DNA from: Sphaeramia orbicularis
Lineage: Eukaryota > Chordata > Actinopteri > Kurtiformes > Apogonidae
Length of the DNA: 64,000 bases
Assembly: GCF_902148855.1 (NCBI RefSeq)
Contig: NC_043973.1
Coordinates: forward strand, 54,928,594 to 54,992,593
Direction of reading: 5' to 3'
Each line of letters begins with the position of its first letter. Within the stretch, counting starts at the first letter, position 1. Made by a program: the position numbers and the translations under genes. Below the pieces are notes generated by a model. That model searched no databases and had not been told where the DNA came from. It worked only from the letters and a program-made list of their open reading frames with translations. This document shows positions 22,093 to 33,859 of the stretch, in pieces.

Positions 22093-22536
22093 ATGAAACA
22101 CTGGCTGAGAAACATCCTGATTCTGACTCTCTGGATAGGTAACTCGAGAAACCTACTGACTGTTCAACTGGAATCAATCATCTGTATTGATTCATCTCTT
22201 CCTCTGCATGTTCTGTTCTTCCCCAGAGTGTAAAGGAGAAGACAAAGTGACCCAGCCAACAGGAGATGTCACTGCTGTTCAAGGAGTCACACTGACTCTG
22301 CAATGTACATTTGAGAGAAGTCTTTCCACAACTTATACTCTGTTCTGGTACAAACAAAAAACAAATGATGTTCTTAAGTATATTTTAATATGTGACACTA
22401 TCGGAACCAAACATAATGATCCCGAGTTCCAGGACGACAGATTTGATCAATCAGAGATCAATCAGACCTCATTTCCTCTGAAGATCCAGAAGCTTCATGT
22501 GTCAGACTCTGCTGTGTACTACTGTGCTGTGAGGCC
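22093..22536 (+). CDS. TRAV: TCR V segment V11 (family A), open
   Basis: Leader exon 22093-22138 ([15 protein letters not shown]), 88-bp intron, V exon 22227-22536 ([15 protein letters not shown]). First Cys in LTLQCTFER, Trp in LFWYKQ, second Cys in SAVYYCAVR. The leader, intron and FR1 are almost identical to V1. CDR1, CDR2 and the DE region differ strongly (ILICDTIGTKHN against [12 protein letters not shown]). Its 3' end reads CAVRP like C-family V3, whereas V1 reads CALQL. This fits exchange of 3' ends between families. Confidence 0.92.
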
Positions 22537-22574
22537 CACAGTGACAGGAAACAGCAAAACTCTGAACAAAAACC
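22537..22574 (+). promoter_or_regulatory. V11 RSS, 22-bp spacer
   Basis: Heptamer CACAGTG at 22537-22543 and nonamer ACAAAAACC at 22566-22574. Confidence 0.92.
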
Positions 22575-22852
22575 TCTGGAGCAAAGACAACACAGTACTA
22601 CACAACATCCACTAGAGGGGCTCACACACTGTTCACCTTCAGAGGAAAACACAACAAATGCTGTCCCAGTTTAGTAGAATCCACCCAGTGAGTCTGTTCT
22701 AGAGGGCGACATCATCAGGTCGGTGCTGCATGACTTGTGCACTGTGTTCAACTATTCAGTCAATTACAACTGCTGCTGTGCAGAGAACAGTTCTCACACT
22801 GAATGTTGAACATCAGCCACTTTGTCCTGTTGATTTCAACCTTGTCGTACAG

Positions 22853-23301
22853 ATGGAACATTGGCTGTGGATTCTTCTCACTGCTCTGGGCTTTGGTAAC
22901 ACAACATCTGTACATGGTTTTGCACAGTACTGTGAAGCTGAAATTTGTCAAAATTATTTCACTTTCAAATGTTCTTCATCTCCTCCTTTTAGGTTCAATA
23001 TCTGTGAACAGTATCCGACCACGGGAAGTTGAAGTCAGTGAAACAGAAGGAAAATCTGTTACATTGACCTGCGACACTGAGAACTCAGACTCCTACATTG
23101 ACCTTCACTGGTACAGGCAGCATTCTGACCTTCAGCCTCCTCACTTTATCCTCTGGAAAAGAGCACAGAATTCCCCAACTCAGTATATCCCTGATGGCTC
23201 TGATGGCCGATTTACATCTGAAACACCAGACCAGACCACACAGCTGACCATCAAAGACCTAACCCTGGCAGACACAGCTCTGTACTACTGTGCTCTAGAA
23301 A
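22853..23301 (+). CDS. TRAV: TCR V segment V12 (family D), open; V nearest to J-C
   Basis: Leader exon 22853-22895 (MEHWLWILLTALGF), 97-bp intron, V exon 22993-23301. First Cys in VTLTCDTEN, FR2 HWYRQHSDLQPPHFILW, second Cys in LYYCALE. It carries a 9-bp tandem duplication relative to V4 and V8, giving PDGSDGRFTSE instead of PDGRFTSE in the C''-D region. The frame is intact. It is the last V segment before the transposon- and satellite-rich spacer. Confidence 0.92.
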
Positions 23302-23340
23302 CACAGTGATCCAAAGTGGAGAAGAGGCTGTACAAAAACC
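23302..23340 (+). promoter_or_regulatory. V12 RSS, 23-bp spacer
   Basis: Heptamer CACAGTG at 23302-23308, 23-bp spacer, nonamer ACAAAAACC at 23332-23340. Confidence 0.93.
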
Positions 23341-23679
23341 TGAACACACAGATCTGACTACTCTGCACAGAGGAGGGAAGTGGGATTGAACCCACAGATG
23401 AAAGCTGCAGATAGGAAACCACAGCCTGAGGTTTCACAGCCGTCTGTGGAAGGGACTGATGCTAGTGCACTGTTCAAAGAACCAGACTGGATTCAACTCA
23501 CATCCATTCTTCAGTTCAACTGGACAAATATTTCTGTTAATCCAAGATAAGACAGACATCCAACCTGAAGGAAAAGCTGAATAAACAAGAAACCACAACC
23601 TGAAACACATTTGAGCAGCGTCTGCACCGTTTCCACACAACTCAGATAACGCACCAAGAGGGACCACCATATTAGTCCT

Positions 23680-24375
23680 GGTCCAGCTCTGTGCACTGGC
23701 TTCCTGTGGCTCAGAGAATAGACTTTAAAACAGTTCTGCTGGTCTACAAGTATGTCCATGGTCTAGACCTGGGGTGGCCAACCCTGGTCCTTGAGAGCCA
23801 CAATCCAGCATGTTTTAGATGTTTCCCTCTTCCAGTATACCTGATGGTCGTTTTCAGGCTTCTGCAGAGCTTGATAATAGGCTTATCATTTGAATCACAT
23901 GTGTTGGAAGAGGGATACATCTAAAACATGCAGGATTGTGGCTCTCCAGGACCAGGGTGTGCCACCCCTCGTCTAGAACCAAATTCCATCTGGGACATGT
24001 TGGTCCCAAATGAACCATCTGGGACCTGAGAAGCTCATGGACTGGTCTTCTGCTGGAGCCCAGAGTCAGGAATAAACAGGGTGAAGCTGCGTTTCAGTTC
24101 CATGAGCTGAACTGTGGAACTGTGAGACAGACCTCTACTGTGACCTCTGACCTTAGAACAACTGAAAGGGTTCTATCTGACCTCTGACCTTAGAACAACT
24201 AAAAGGGTTCTATCTGACCTGTTACATTTTACTTTATTTTAATTGATTAATAGTTATGTTCAATTGATTCTGTTTTACTTGTAATTGTGTGTTTTTAATT
24301 TGTCTTCCTTCCATTTTTGTAAAACACTGTGAACTGCCCTGTGTATGAACTGGACTCTAGAAATAAAAGTGCTTT
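23680..24375 (+). mobile_element. LINE 3' end interrupted by a MITE
   Basis: LHWLPVAQRIDFKTVLL-type residues near 23691-23765 are typical of the LINE C-terminus. The reading is split by the MITE at 23769-23970 and followed by a 3' UTR ending GAACTGGACTCTAGAAATAAAAGTGC at about 24370. An internal duplication of GAACAACT(G/A)AAAGGGTTCTA is seen at 24150-24215. It is an L2-like 5'-truncated copy. Confidence 0.65.
23769..23970. mobile_element. 202-bp hAT-type MITE (copy 1)
   Basis: The element is a palindromic hairpin. Its halves carry GCATGTTTTAGATGTTTCCC and the inverse AACATGCAGGATTGTG, and its ends are CTGGGGTGGC and GCCACCCCTC. It is flanked by an imperfect 8-bp target duplication, GTCTAGAC at 23761-23768 and GTCTAGAA at 23971-23978. 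It has no coding capacity. A same-length relative is at 43380-43581. Confidence 0.8.
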
Positions 24376-25056
24376 GTCATTATTATGTTCATGTGTGGGC
24401 TGAGGACCTGTGTCCAGTCCACAACCACCCAGACACCTGAAGGGAGCGCCATCCTTCTCTCCATCAAAAACTTAACTATGGCAGCAAGACACCTGCAGGA
24501 AAACTCCCACCACTGTCACCTTACGCCATCGACGGGGATTCAAACCAACACCTGTCCGGTCTACTCGTATTCTTCTTCTATACTAACCAACACCTGTCTT
24601 GTCTACTCATATTCTTCTTCTATACTAACCAACACCTGTCCTATCTACTCTTATTCTTCTTCTACACTAACCTGTGCCAGAGTCGCCGTCCAAACCCTTT
24701 CTTAAATTGGCAGATTGGCTTCTCTCCAACACTAACCCCGTCACGGCCTATGGACCCAGATTTCACTGACTGGTGTGAGTCCTCCTTTTTAACCATCAAT
24801 GCGGTGTTGTATAAAGTATTGGACAGTCACCCTTGAGTAGAAGTACAGGTACCCTACCAAAACAACTGTCACCAACTAAAATACTACTCAATAGGGGTGT
24901 ACTGGACCCAACAAATACATGGAGACTATGTGAAGAATGCAAACACTCACCTTTAAGTCTCCACACAAATTTTCCACCGCTGCTGAATTATTAGCGCTGC
25001 TGCTGCTGCAAAAAAATAAACACTTTATTCTGAAGCTGGGGCACCGGGGGGGGCAA
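24376..25056. other. Unassigned spacer with a 42-bp triplication
   Basis: Three 42-bp units start at 24544, 24586 and 24628 (ACCAACACCTGTC...TTCTTCTTCTAYACTA). No gene or element terminus is recognised in the rest. Confidence 0.5.
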
Positions 25057-28048
25057 GACAAAAGTAGGGGTGTGTATTGGCAAGAATCTGGCAATACAAT
25101 ACAAATCACAATACTAGGATCACGATATGATATATCACGATATATCATGATACTGTTAAAAAGGCAATTTTTTTGTTTGTTTCTTTTTTTTAAATGATTA
25201 TTTCCTTGAAGAATTGAATTACAGCAGAAATCTGCACAAATACTAAACACATTTTTATTTGATCAGAACAGGATCTAATGTTACATCACAAAATGTTCCT
25301 GTGTTCAAACTGAAATTCTGTTTTACAGATATTACAGTTTAAGATTCTGTTCAAATGTTCATATTCTATAACATTATTTTTGTGCAATCTCAACAAAGGA
25401 ACTACCGGTATTTAATAAAAGAGAGTTAAATAATAATAAATAAACTATAAACAAAAAAACTAAAACAAAAAATGAAAATGAACCTCCACAATATCTGCAT
25501 TTGAATAAAAACCTAGCCTCTTTGCAAGATGGCGCACACTCTGCTGCAACAGCACTGACTGTACACTACGTCTCCTGTGTTTTTTGTGTCTTTTTACGTA
25601 CGTTTTATGTGACTATTCTGTGTAATTGTTACACTACATATGGGCAAATCGGACTGTTCAGCCATGACAAGCTACAAAGTGATCGCCGTCCTCCTTTTAA
25701 TCCTATGGCTGATCTGTGATAGCCTCGCACTACAGCCCGACACCGGCAACCGGCCACTCACCTACAGCCGAGATGAACTCCTGCTACATCGAGCCTCACT
25801 GTGGAGTAACACCAAGCCTGCCGTGGTCCTACCATCGGAGCTCCAGCCGAGGAAAAGGGGAAAGCGTGGAGGTATCCGAAGCCGGGTAAGGAGACGTCTC
25901 TTTAAACCTCCCCTCCCGACCATCATCATGTCTAATCTAAGATCACTCCGTAATAAGATGGATCTACTACACGCAAGGTGCCGATTTGAAAGGGTCTTCA
26001 GGGATACCTGTATCATCGCTCTCTGTGAGACCTGGCTAGACGAGTCGGTTCCCGACTCTGAGGTGAGCCTAGACAACTTCACCATCATCAGGTCCGACAG
26101 GACAAGGCATTCGGGGAAGACGCGAGGCGGTGGGGTCTGCCTTTACATCAATGACAGGTGGTGTACTAACATCAAAGTGCACCGTAAAGTGTGCACACCT
26201 AACCTGGAGTTGCTGACCCTCTCCCTCCGTGCTTTCTACCTCCCCCAGGAATTCCCCACTGTTGTGGTCAGCTGTGTCTATGTAGCCCCCAGCGCTAACA
26301 TCAACACGGCAGTGGAGCAAATAGCCGAGGATGCTAATGCTATGTTTGCTAAGTACCCCGGGGCTCCACTGCTTATCTTGGGGGACTTTCACGGATGCAG
26401 ACTGGACACTGTGTTACCATCTTTCCAACAGTATGTGGACAATCCAACAAGAAGAGGAAACATACTGGATTTATGTTACGGGAACATCACCGATGCCTTC
26501 CGTGCCCGTTCATATCCACCGCTCGGAGCCGCTGACCACAACGTCATCTGTTTACTTCCGCTCTACAAACAGGAACTGAAGCGCCGCAAACCACACTGCA
26601 GCAGTGCCCCCCAGTGGACGGAGGACGCCATCACACAACTCCAAGGCTCCTTAGCCTGCACTGACTGGGACATTTTTGATGGGAATCTGGATGACAGGGT
26701 CTCTGCCATTACAGACTACATCAAATCTTGCATCAGTTCCATAATTCCAACCAAGACAATAAAGATTTATCCCAACTCCAAACCATGGATTACTCCACAG
26801 TTAAAACATAGCCTGAGGGAAAAACATAAATCCTTCAGACACAAGGACTGGACCAGCCTCAAAGTAACAAACAGGATCCTAAAGAACGAGGTGTTCAAAG
26901 CCAAACTGGAATACAAAAACAAACTGGAAACAGAATTCAGCCACATGAACACCAAGCAAGCCTTTCAGAAGGTGAAAACCCTGACCGGATGCAAACCCAA
27001 ATCCACATGCACAGTCAGTGACCCAGAAACATTCACCAAGGACTTAAACACCTTCTACACCCGTTCTGATAAACAGGACTTCTCATCAGAGTGTCAGGAC
27101 CTGCTGAGAGCTCTCCCACCACCAGACCCTGAAGAACCGGCCCCCTACACAGAGGGGGAGGTACGGCACCAGCTGAGCCGCTGTAAGGCAGGCAAGGCCC
27201 CGGGGCCTGATGGCATTCCCGCCAGGGTGGTTAAAAGCTGCGCCATGGAGCTAGCCCCCATACTACACTCACTCTTCTGCCAATCATACCGGACTGCCAC
27301 AATACCTGCAACCTGCAAAAACTGCAACCATAATCCCAATACCGAAAAAATCCAGACCCACAGAACTCAACCACTACCGCCCCATAGCCCTCACGTCCAT
27401 AATAATGAAGTGCCTGGAGACACTACTGCTGAACATCATCCTTCCACTTGTCACCCCACACCTGGACCCCCTCCAATTTGCCTATAAGGCTAAAAGAGGC
27501 ACTGAGGACGCTGTGGCCTGCCTGCTGCACCTCCTCCTCCAGCACCTGGACTCCCCAGGCAACTTCGCCAGGATCCTTTTTGTGGACTTCAGTTCCGCCT
27601 TCAACTCCCTGCAGAAGCATCTACTGATCCAGAAACTACATCATCTCAACATCCCCCCTCAGCTGATCCATCTCACCCATAACTTCCTCACTGACAGACT
27701 GCAAGTAGTAAGGGTGGGCTCAAACACATCCCCTGTACTCACCATCAACACCGGGGTCCCACAGGGATGTGTGTTGAGCCCTTTCCTGTATGTACTTGAC
27801 ACCAACGACTGCCGCAGCATCTCACCCACCACAACATACCTAAAATACTCAGACGACACAGCCATCCTTGCACTTCTCTCCAACAATCAATCCACTCTGG
27901 ACTACCACAACACAGTCACCCACTTCACCAAGCTATGCACAGACAGTTATCTGGAGATCAATGTCAACAAGACCAAGGAACTACGGTTTAACCCCCCCTC
28001 ACCCCAGGATCCCATTATCATAAACACACAAACAGTTGAGTCAGTTGA

Positions 28049-31003
28049 CAGTAGGGCTGGGCGATAAATCGAATTAACTCGATTAATTCGCCTTTTTAAA
28101 AATAGACAATTTGAAAAAATGCAAAATCGCAAAAGCGAGGCGAGCTTAAATAAATAACTATACAGATTCGTCTTCTCCTTTCATGACTTGAGCACTGGCG
28201 CTTGGTTCCGCCTCTTACGCCTTTCCGCCAAAACAATCACGCCCCCGCCATGGCGGACACAACACAAGCCGAAGAGTTGGTAGCTAGAAAAGGGACTCAT
28301 GTTATGTCTATTATATGGAAATGGTTCGGATTTGACAAGACCGACGCAGAGCAAACTACAGTCATGTGCAAGGTTTGCAGAAGTAAGGTGAAAATGAAGA
28401 GTAGCAGCACAACTAACCTCTTTCAGCACCTCCGGCAGAGACACCCTAAAGAATGGGAAGAGTGCTCGCAGCTGCGGGAGTGCAGCGTGGCTAGCACTAG
28501 CCATGGCAAACACGCCGCAAAGAAACAACAAACTTTAGCCGCATCATTTTCTTGTGCCGTGCCATATGATAAGTCAGGGGCACAATGGAAACAGATGACT
28601 GAAGCTGTTGCTGTTTATTTAGGGATGGATATGGTGCCTATTTACACCGTGGAGAAGCCTGGCTTTCTCCACATGCTAAAAGTCTGGGATCCAAAATACC
28701 ACCCACCTAGTCATAAATACTTTGCGGAGGTTGCAATACCAAAACTGTACAACGAAACACGACAAGCGCTTTGTGAAAAGCTGGACACGGTTTTGTTTTT
28801 TTCTACTACTACAGACCTCTGGTCCAGTCGATCTCTTCAACCGTACTTGAGTTTAACAGTGCATTACATCGATGGGAACTGGAGTCTAAACAGTTGCAGT
28901 TTACAAACCACCTACTTTTCTGAAGATCACACCGGAGAGCTCATTGCACAGGGACTCAAAGACTCCTTGGCACATTGGAAGTTAGATGAGGAGAAAATGG
29001 TGTGTATGACTACTGACAGTGGCACAAATATGATAAAGGCCCTGAAGCTAAACCAGTGGACCCACCTCAGCTGCTTTGGACACAGGCTCCACAACGCTAT
29101 AGGTAAGTGAAATGCAATGTGCACCACAATTTATAATGCTACATAAATATATATTATTAAAATTAAAAGCAATACCCACTAAACATTATTATATACATAA
29201 TATTACTCAATGTAGCATTTTCTTCTTCATTTAGATGTTTTTAGTGTATTTTTTCTCCTATATTAACACATTTTTTAAAGCAGTATTATCTTATTGATTC
29301 ATTTGCTGCAACAACATACAAATTTATGTATTACTGCATTAAAATGGCAATATTTTTATTGACATTATTATACATCAGGAATGAGTTGCTGATATTTTGC
29401 ATATCCTAGTAATGTTAAATGTATTCATAATTCTTTTTCTTTACAGGAAATGCTTGTAAGGATGCTCACATTGAATGTGCAGTAGGGGTCTGCAAGAAAG
29501 TCATCAGTGCATTCTCCTTCAGTTGGAAGAAGCGGAGAGACTTGACAGTGGTGCAAGCAGAACTTGGCCTCCCTGAACATCAGCTCATCTCAGAATCACC
29601 TACAAGATGGGGGTCACGTCAGCAGATGATCGAGCGTGTACTGGAGCAGGAGAAGGCAATTGGGCAAATCTTGGGTGCAGATAAGAAAACAAGGCACTTA
29701 GTGCCTACCTGGCAGGACATTGACATTTTAGAGTCAGTAAATAAAGCCATTAAGCCATTACATGACTTTACTGACGCATTGTCTGGTGAGACATATGTGA
29801 GCGTCTCTTTCATAAAACCAACCCTTCATCTGTTTAACAACAGTTTGCTGAAGTCAGAAGAAGACGATACTGAGCTAACAAGACAAATCAAAAGTGATGT
29901 GCTGAAATATCTTAACCAAAAATATAGCGATTCAGCCACACAAGACCTCATTGACCTTGCCTCACTACTAGATCCCAGGTTCCGCACAACTTACATTGAG
30001 CCCGACAAGATTGAAAAACTAAGAGAGAGAGCCATTGCAGAACTCTGTTCCATGCATTACAGAGGCATACAAGATACTCATGCTGCAGATAAGGACACAT
30101 CGGAGACTGAGAGTCAGGTTGTTGAACTCCCAGCAAAGATGAAGAAATCCCTCAGCAGCTTCTTTAAGAAAAGTCCAGTTGAGGCTGAAACAAAGACATT
30201 TGACGCTAAAGTCAAGGGTGAAATGTCAGCATACTTGCTGGCACCTGAAACTGATGCAGATTCAAACCCACTTAAATGGTGGAAACTGCATGAAACACAC
30301 TTTCCAAGACTTAGTAAATTGGCAAAAAAGTACCTCTCAATACCTGCAACAAGTGCCCCGTCAGAAAGGGTATTTAGTACAGGGGGAAACATTGTAACAT
30401 GCACCAGAGCTTGTCTTAAGCCAAAGTCAGTGGACAAGCTTGTTTTTCTTGCAAGAAATCTAAGAGTTTAAAACATTCAAAGCTGATGCAGTGTTAATGC
30501 ACAGTATAAGTAAGTAATGCTCCAAAGGTAAAACATATCCAAAGTTTATCAAGTTGTTCCTTTTTTTTTGCACAAGAGGCAGTATTGCACATGTTTACAA
30601 CTTTCATTGTAGTGTTAAGACTAGTTTTTGAGTTTGGCAGTTAATTATTTGTGACCTTTCAGCAAATGATGCACTTTTTTGCACAGGATTTATGTTATTA
30701 ATGTTTAAGTTTACTTTTTTTTTTCTTTTTATTAATCTAAAATATGTAAAACATTTGGAATATAGTAAAAAGTTGACCTGTCATTGGCACTCTCTGGATG
30801 TTGAAGTGAACTTCAGGCTTTGTCTGCAACATGTTTGCAGAATATTTTTGTTTGCACAAGACTTATTATTCAATAAATCAAGCTCCTTTTGAAATGCATG
30901 TGTGTTGAGTTAATACTTCGATTAAAATCGATTAAAATCGTAATCGTTCAAGATGACCAAAAAAAATCGAGATTTTATTTTTTGGCCATATCGCCCAGCC
31001 CTA
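28049..31003 (+). mobile_element. Complete hAT DNA transposon
   Basis: A perfect 15-bp terminal inverted repeat, TAGGGCTGGGCGATA at 28049-28063 and its inverse at 30989-31003, is flanked by perfect 8-bp target duplications GTTGACAG (28041-28048 and 31004-31011). It sits inside the RT of a LINE, so its boundaries are unambiguous. It encodes one intact, intron-containing transposase (next entry). Subterminal TCGATTAA and AAAATCGATT motifs are present at both ends. The perfect ends and target duplications point to a recent insertion. The family is common in fish but is not Tol2, whose termini differ. Confidence 0.95.
28250..30471 (+). CDS. hAT transposase, BED finger plus hATC domain, two exons
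   Basis: The transposase would cut and paste the 28049-31003 element. The start is the ATG at 28250 in a strong Kozak context (CCGCCATGG). Exon 1 is 28250-29102 and exon 2 is 29447-30471; the 344-bp intron has GTAAGT and TTTACAG sites. Joined length is 1878 bp, giving 625 residues without interruption. An N-terminal BED zinc finger is seen at about residues 42-70 (CKVCRSKV...NLFQHLRQRHP). The RNase H-like core includes TTDLWSSR and CMTTDSGTNM, then CFGHRLHNA spanning the splice and SPTRWGSRQQM. The C-terminal hATC dimerisation domain has WWKLHE, FPRLSKLAKKYLSIPATSAPSERVFSTGG. The usual landmarks appear present. Activity is plausible but unproven. Confidence 0.93.
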
Positions 31004-31806
31004 GTTGACAGATTCAAATATCTGGGAATAACCCTGGACAATAAACTCACCTCTGATCAGCACACCACAGACATTCAAAAAAAACAGCCAACAAAGACTG
31101 TCAGCCATTCCCAAACTTAAAGGACTACATGTTGCACCCCACCTCCTGTTGTCACTCTACAAAAGTATCATCCAACCCATCCTCCTGTACTGCTCCACAT
31201 GTTTTTACACCATGCTTTCCGTCACCAACCGAGCCAAATTCACACGCATCACAAATACAGCTGCTAAAATCATCGGCCTCCCCACACCCAGCCTCACAGA
31301 ACTAAATAACAGATCCATCACCCGAATGGCAAACACAATAGTCCAGGACATCACGCACCCATTACACCGCTACTTCATCCCACTACCCTCAGGACGCAGA
31401 TACAGGACATTAAAATTCAGGAGGGCCCGTCTTGGGAAAAGCCTGATCCCCTCAGCCATAGCCGCCCTAAACACCAGGCCCCGCTGACAGGCTGACCAGT
31501 CTGCAACTGTCACTCCATCAATGTCTCTTTTCGTTATGTCTACCCCTACTGTTGTTGTTGTCAGCTATGTTGTATAATGTTACTGTCTTTTTACTTGTAA
31601 TGTTATGTTATCTTTTTCTTGTATGTTATGTAATGTCTTTTTCCTGTAATGTTTTCAGTCAGTGAAGACGAATTTCCCCACGGGGACCAATAAATTAAAT
31701 CTAATCTAATATTGATACAATACTTGTTAGTATCAATACAGTATTGTGAAATGAAATATCACGATATATTGCAGAACCGATATTTTCTAACACCCCTAGA
31801 CAACAG

Positions 31807-32190
31807 AGTCTAACAGTGGCACGGAAGCTGGGTCAGACATTCAAAGCATGTTAAAGCCCCCACCCCCCCACAGAGTCAGGCGTACTTGACTCTGTGGATG
31901 TCCGTACGTACTCAAGGTGTACTCAAAGCAGACATCCGCCGACCACATCTGCGAAAAGGTCAACTTTTACAACTGTAACAAGAAAAAAAAAAAAAAAAAA
32001 AAAAAAATCACACATACAAACTAGCCTTTCACAAAAATATGAATGACCTGAAAAGTCTATAGAGAATGAAGCGCAATTCTAACCAATATTCTTACTGTTA
32101 CTAAATGATTTGTGCATCTGTAGATAGAATAGAATAGAATAGAATAGAATAGAATAGAATAGAATAGAATAGAATAGAATAGAATAGGCC
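31807..32190. repeat. Poly-A and (AGAAT)n simple repeats
   Basis: A poly-A run lies at about 31982-32007 and about twelve copies of AGAAT at 32125-32187. The AGAAT run, with the following CATTGCAAACTACC, resembles the reversed tail of a fish LINE (3' ATTCT repeats). A + strand example is at about 43290-43325. No gene is seen. Confidence 0.7.
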
Positions 32191-32562
32191 TATTGTCATT
32201 GCAAACTACCATTGTACAGTGCAACAAAATTTGGTTTTGTATTCTTTTGTAAAATGCTCAAATAAAATTCACAATTATAAGACAGTCAAGAAGAAAAAAT
32301 ACAAGTATAAAACAGTCCAGAAAAAAAATAAAAATAAAAATGAAATACACACACACAAAAGTGAGCAGATGTGGAAGATCAGGTTTCAAACCCCTTCAGT
32401 CCAGTGTCATTCCACTGTGATATGTAAATTGTAACATATATGTGTAAGTGATGAACTGAGGCAGAATACTGTTAAAATTACACTGATTTTTTCTGAAGAA
32501 ATGCCAAGTTGCTCATTTTATTCACATGATGTAAATACTTTCATCATGTAATTTACAGGGCT

Positions 32563-32865
32563 GTGTATTGGTAAGAATCTGGCGATACGATACAAATCAC
32601 AGCACTAGGATCAGGATACGATATATCACAATATGTCATGATACTGTTAAAAAGGCAATTTTTTGTTTGTTTCTTTTTTTAAATGATTATTTCCTGAAAG
32701 AATTGAATTACAACAGAAATCTGCACAAATACTAAACACATTTTTATTTGATCCCAACAGGATCTAATGTTATATCACAAAATGTTTCTGTGTTCAAACT
32801 GAAATTATGCTTTATAGACATTATAGATCAAGATCCTGTTCAAATGTTCATATTCTATTAGTTCA
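32563..32865 (+). mobile_element. Left-end copy of the outer hAT-type element
   Basis: About 300 bp starting GGGCTGTGTATTGGTAAGAA match 25068-25370 closely, including the CGATATATCAC palindrome and the TTTTTATTTGATC stretch. It stops where the LINE fragment begins. This independent copy confirms which part of 25065-31798 belongs to the outer element. Confidence 0.75.
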
Positions 32866-32869
32866 GAAC

Positions 32870-33205
32870 TAACCTTATCACAAACTCCAAGCCCTCCACT
32901 TGTCACCTTAATCCACTCCCCACACCTTTGGTCAAATCCTGCCTTCCCTCTCTCCTTCCCCTCATATCTGCCATCACTCACTCTTCCCTGACCACTGGAA
33001 CTGTTCCTCCACAATTCAAAACTGCAGCCGTCACCCCCATCCTCAAAAAACCTGGTCTAGACCACAACAATTTCAATAACCTCCGCCCCATATCCAACCT
33101 GCCCTTCATTTCCAAAATTGTTGAAAAAAAAGTCGCCACTCAACTCCACGCATACTTAATGACCGATAGTCTCTAGGAGCCCTTCCAGTCCGTCTTTGAC
33201 GTTTG
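32870..33205 (+). mobile_element. LINE RT fragment
   Basis: A single reading, SCLPSLLPLISAITHSSL then FKTAAVTPILKKPGLD, NNLRPISNLPFISKIVEK and (after a stop) EPFQSVF, is the start of an L2/CR1-type RT. Nothing of the catalytic core is present. Confidence 0.75.
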
Positions 33206-33859
33206 AAACAGGACGTAATAATGGAACAACTGTATTTATGAAGGCTCTGAACTGTGTTTTTATGAGTTGGTCTGTTTTGTCCACGTTTTCCTGCCCCTCT
33301 GTGATAATACAGATTCTTGAACCAGAACCCGAGTGCACCTCATCCATCCGACCCGTCACCTCCACCATTACCTGGGCGACACCGCCATCTACTGGACACC
33401 AACCATACAACCCCAGAACATTAGAGCCAGGATGGAGTCCACCAAATCAGACCTTCATCCTTCACCCAGTCTGTTTCCATGACCATTAAAGTCCCATAAC
33501 TGGGACTGGCATTAAAGTCCCATAACTGATCGGATAATTGTCATAATCTTTACATGCACTTAAGAAATGCGATAATCGTAAACCCCGGTTTAGACGCTCC
33601 ACTCCACTGTCGGATTTATTTCAGAGTATGTACAAACAGTGACTGTAGAATCAAACTTCCTGTTATTGTCTTCTACGTCACTTCTATTTTCTTTATTATT
33701 TTTGTCACTTAATCCATCAATTTTTTTTCATTTATATTTCATTAAAGGATTATTTGAATCAGTAAAAAAAAAATAAAAATTGTAGAAAAGTGAGACAGAC
33801 ATGGTTGGAAATGACAAACAACTGAAACAACATCCAAAAGTCTTAAAAAAGAGGATGTA

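Larger units (their letters stand above)
25521..31712 (+). mobile_element. Near full-length LINE (Rex1/CR1-like), split by a hAT
   Basis: One long ORF2 runs from about 25640. It has an AP-endonuclease domain (CIIALCETWLDE, GGGVCLYIND, LLILGDFHG, LGAADHNVI; residues about 125-320), a linker, then RT motifs KAGKAPGPDGIPARVV, RPIALTSIIMK, ILFVDFSSAFNSL, GVPQGCVLSPFLY and a YSDD catalytic box (near 27850). A frameshift lies near 27325, before the RT core. The RT thumb is interrupted at 28049-31003 by the hAT, then resumes with DRFKYLGITLDNKL. A second frameshift follows near 31080, and the ORF ends at about 31487. The 3' UTR ends GAATTTCCCCACGGGGACCAATAAA. Few lesions suggest a fairly young copy. 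Confidence 0.85.
25065..31798. mobile_element. Outer hAT-type element containing a nested LINE and hAT
   Basis: The ends are TAGGGGTGTG at 25065 and the inverse AACACCCCTA ending at 31798. The 8-bp flanks GACAAAAG (25057-25064) and GACAACAG (31799-31806) agree at seven positions, as expected for an old hAT target duplication. The element's own DNA is only about 25065-25520 and 31713-31798. It is rich in AT palindromes such as CACGATATATC(A)TGATAC and has no transposase, so it is non-autonomous. A left-end copy of the same family is at 32563-32865. The remaining 6.2 kb arrived by later insertions. Confidence 0.8.
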
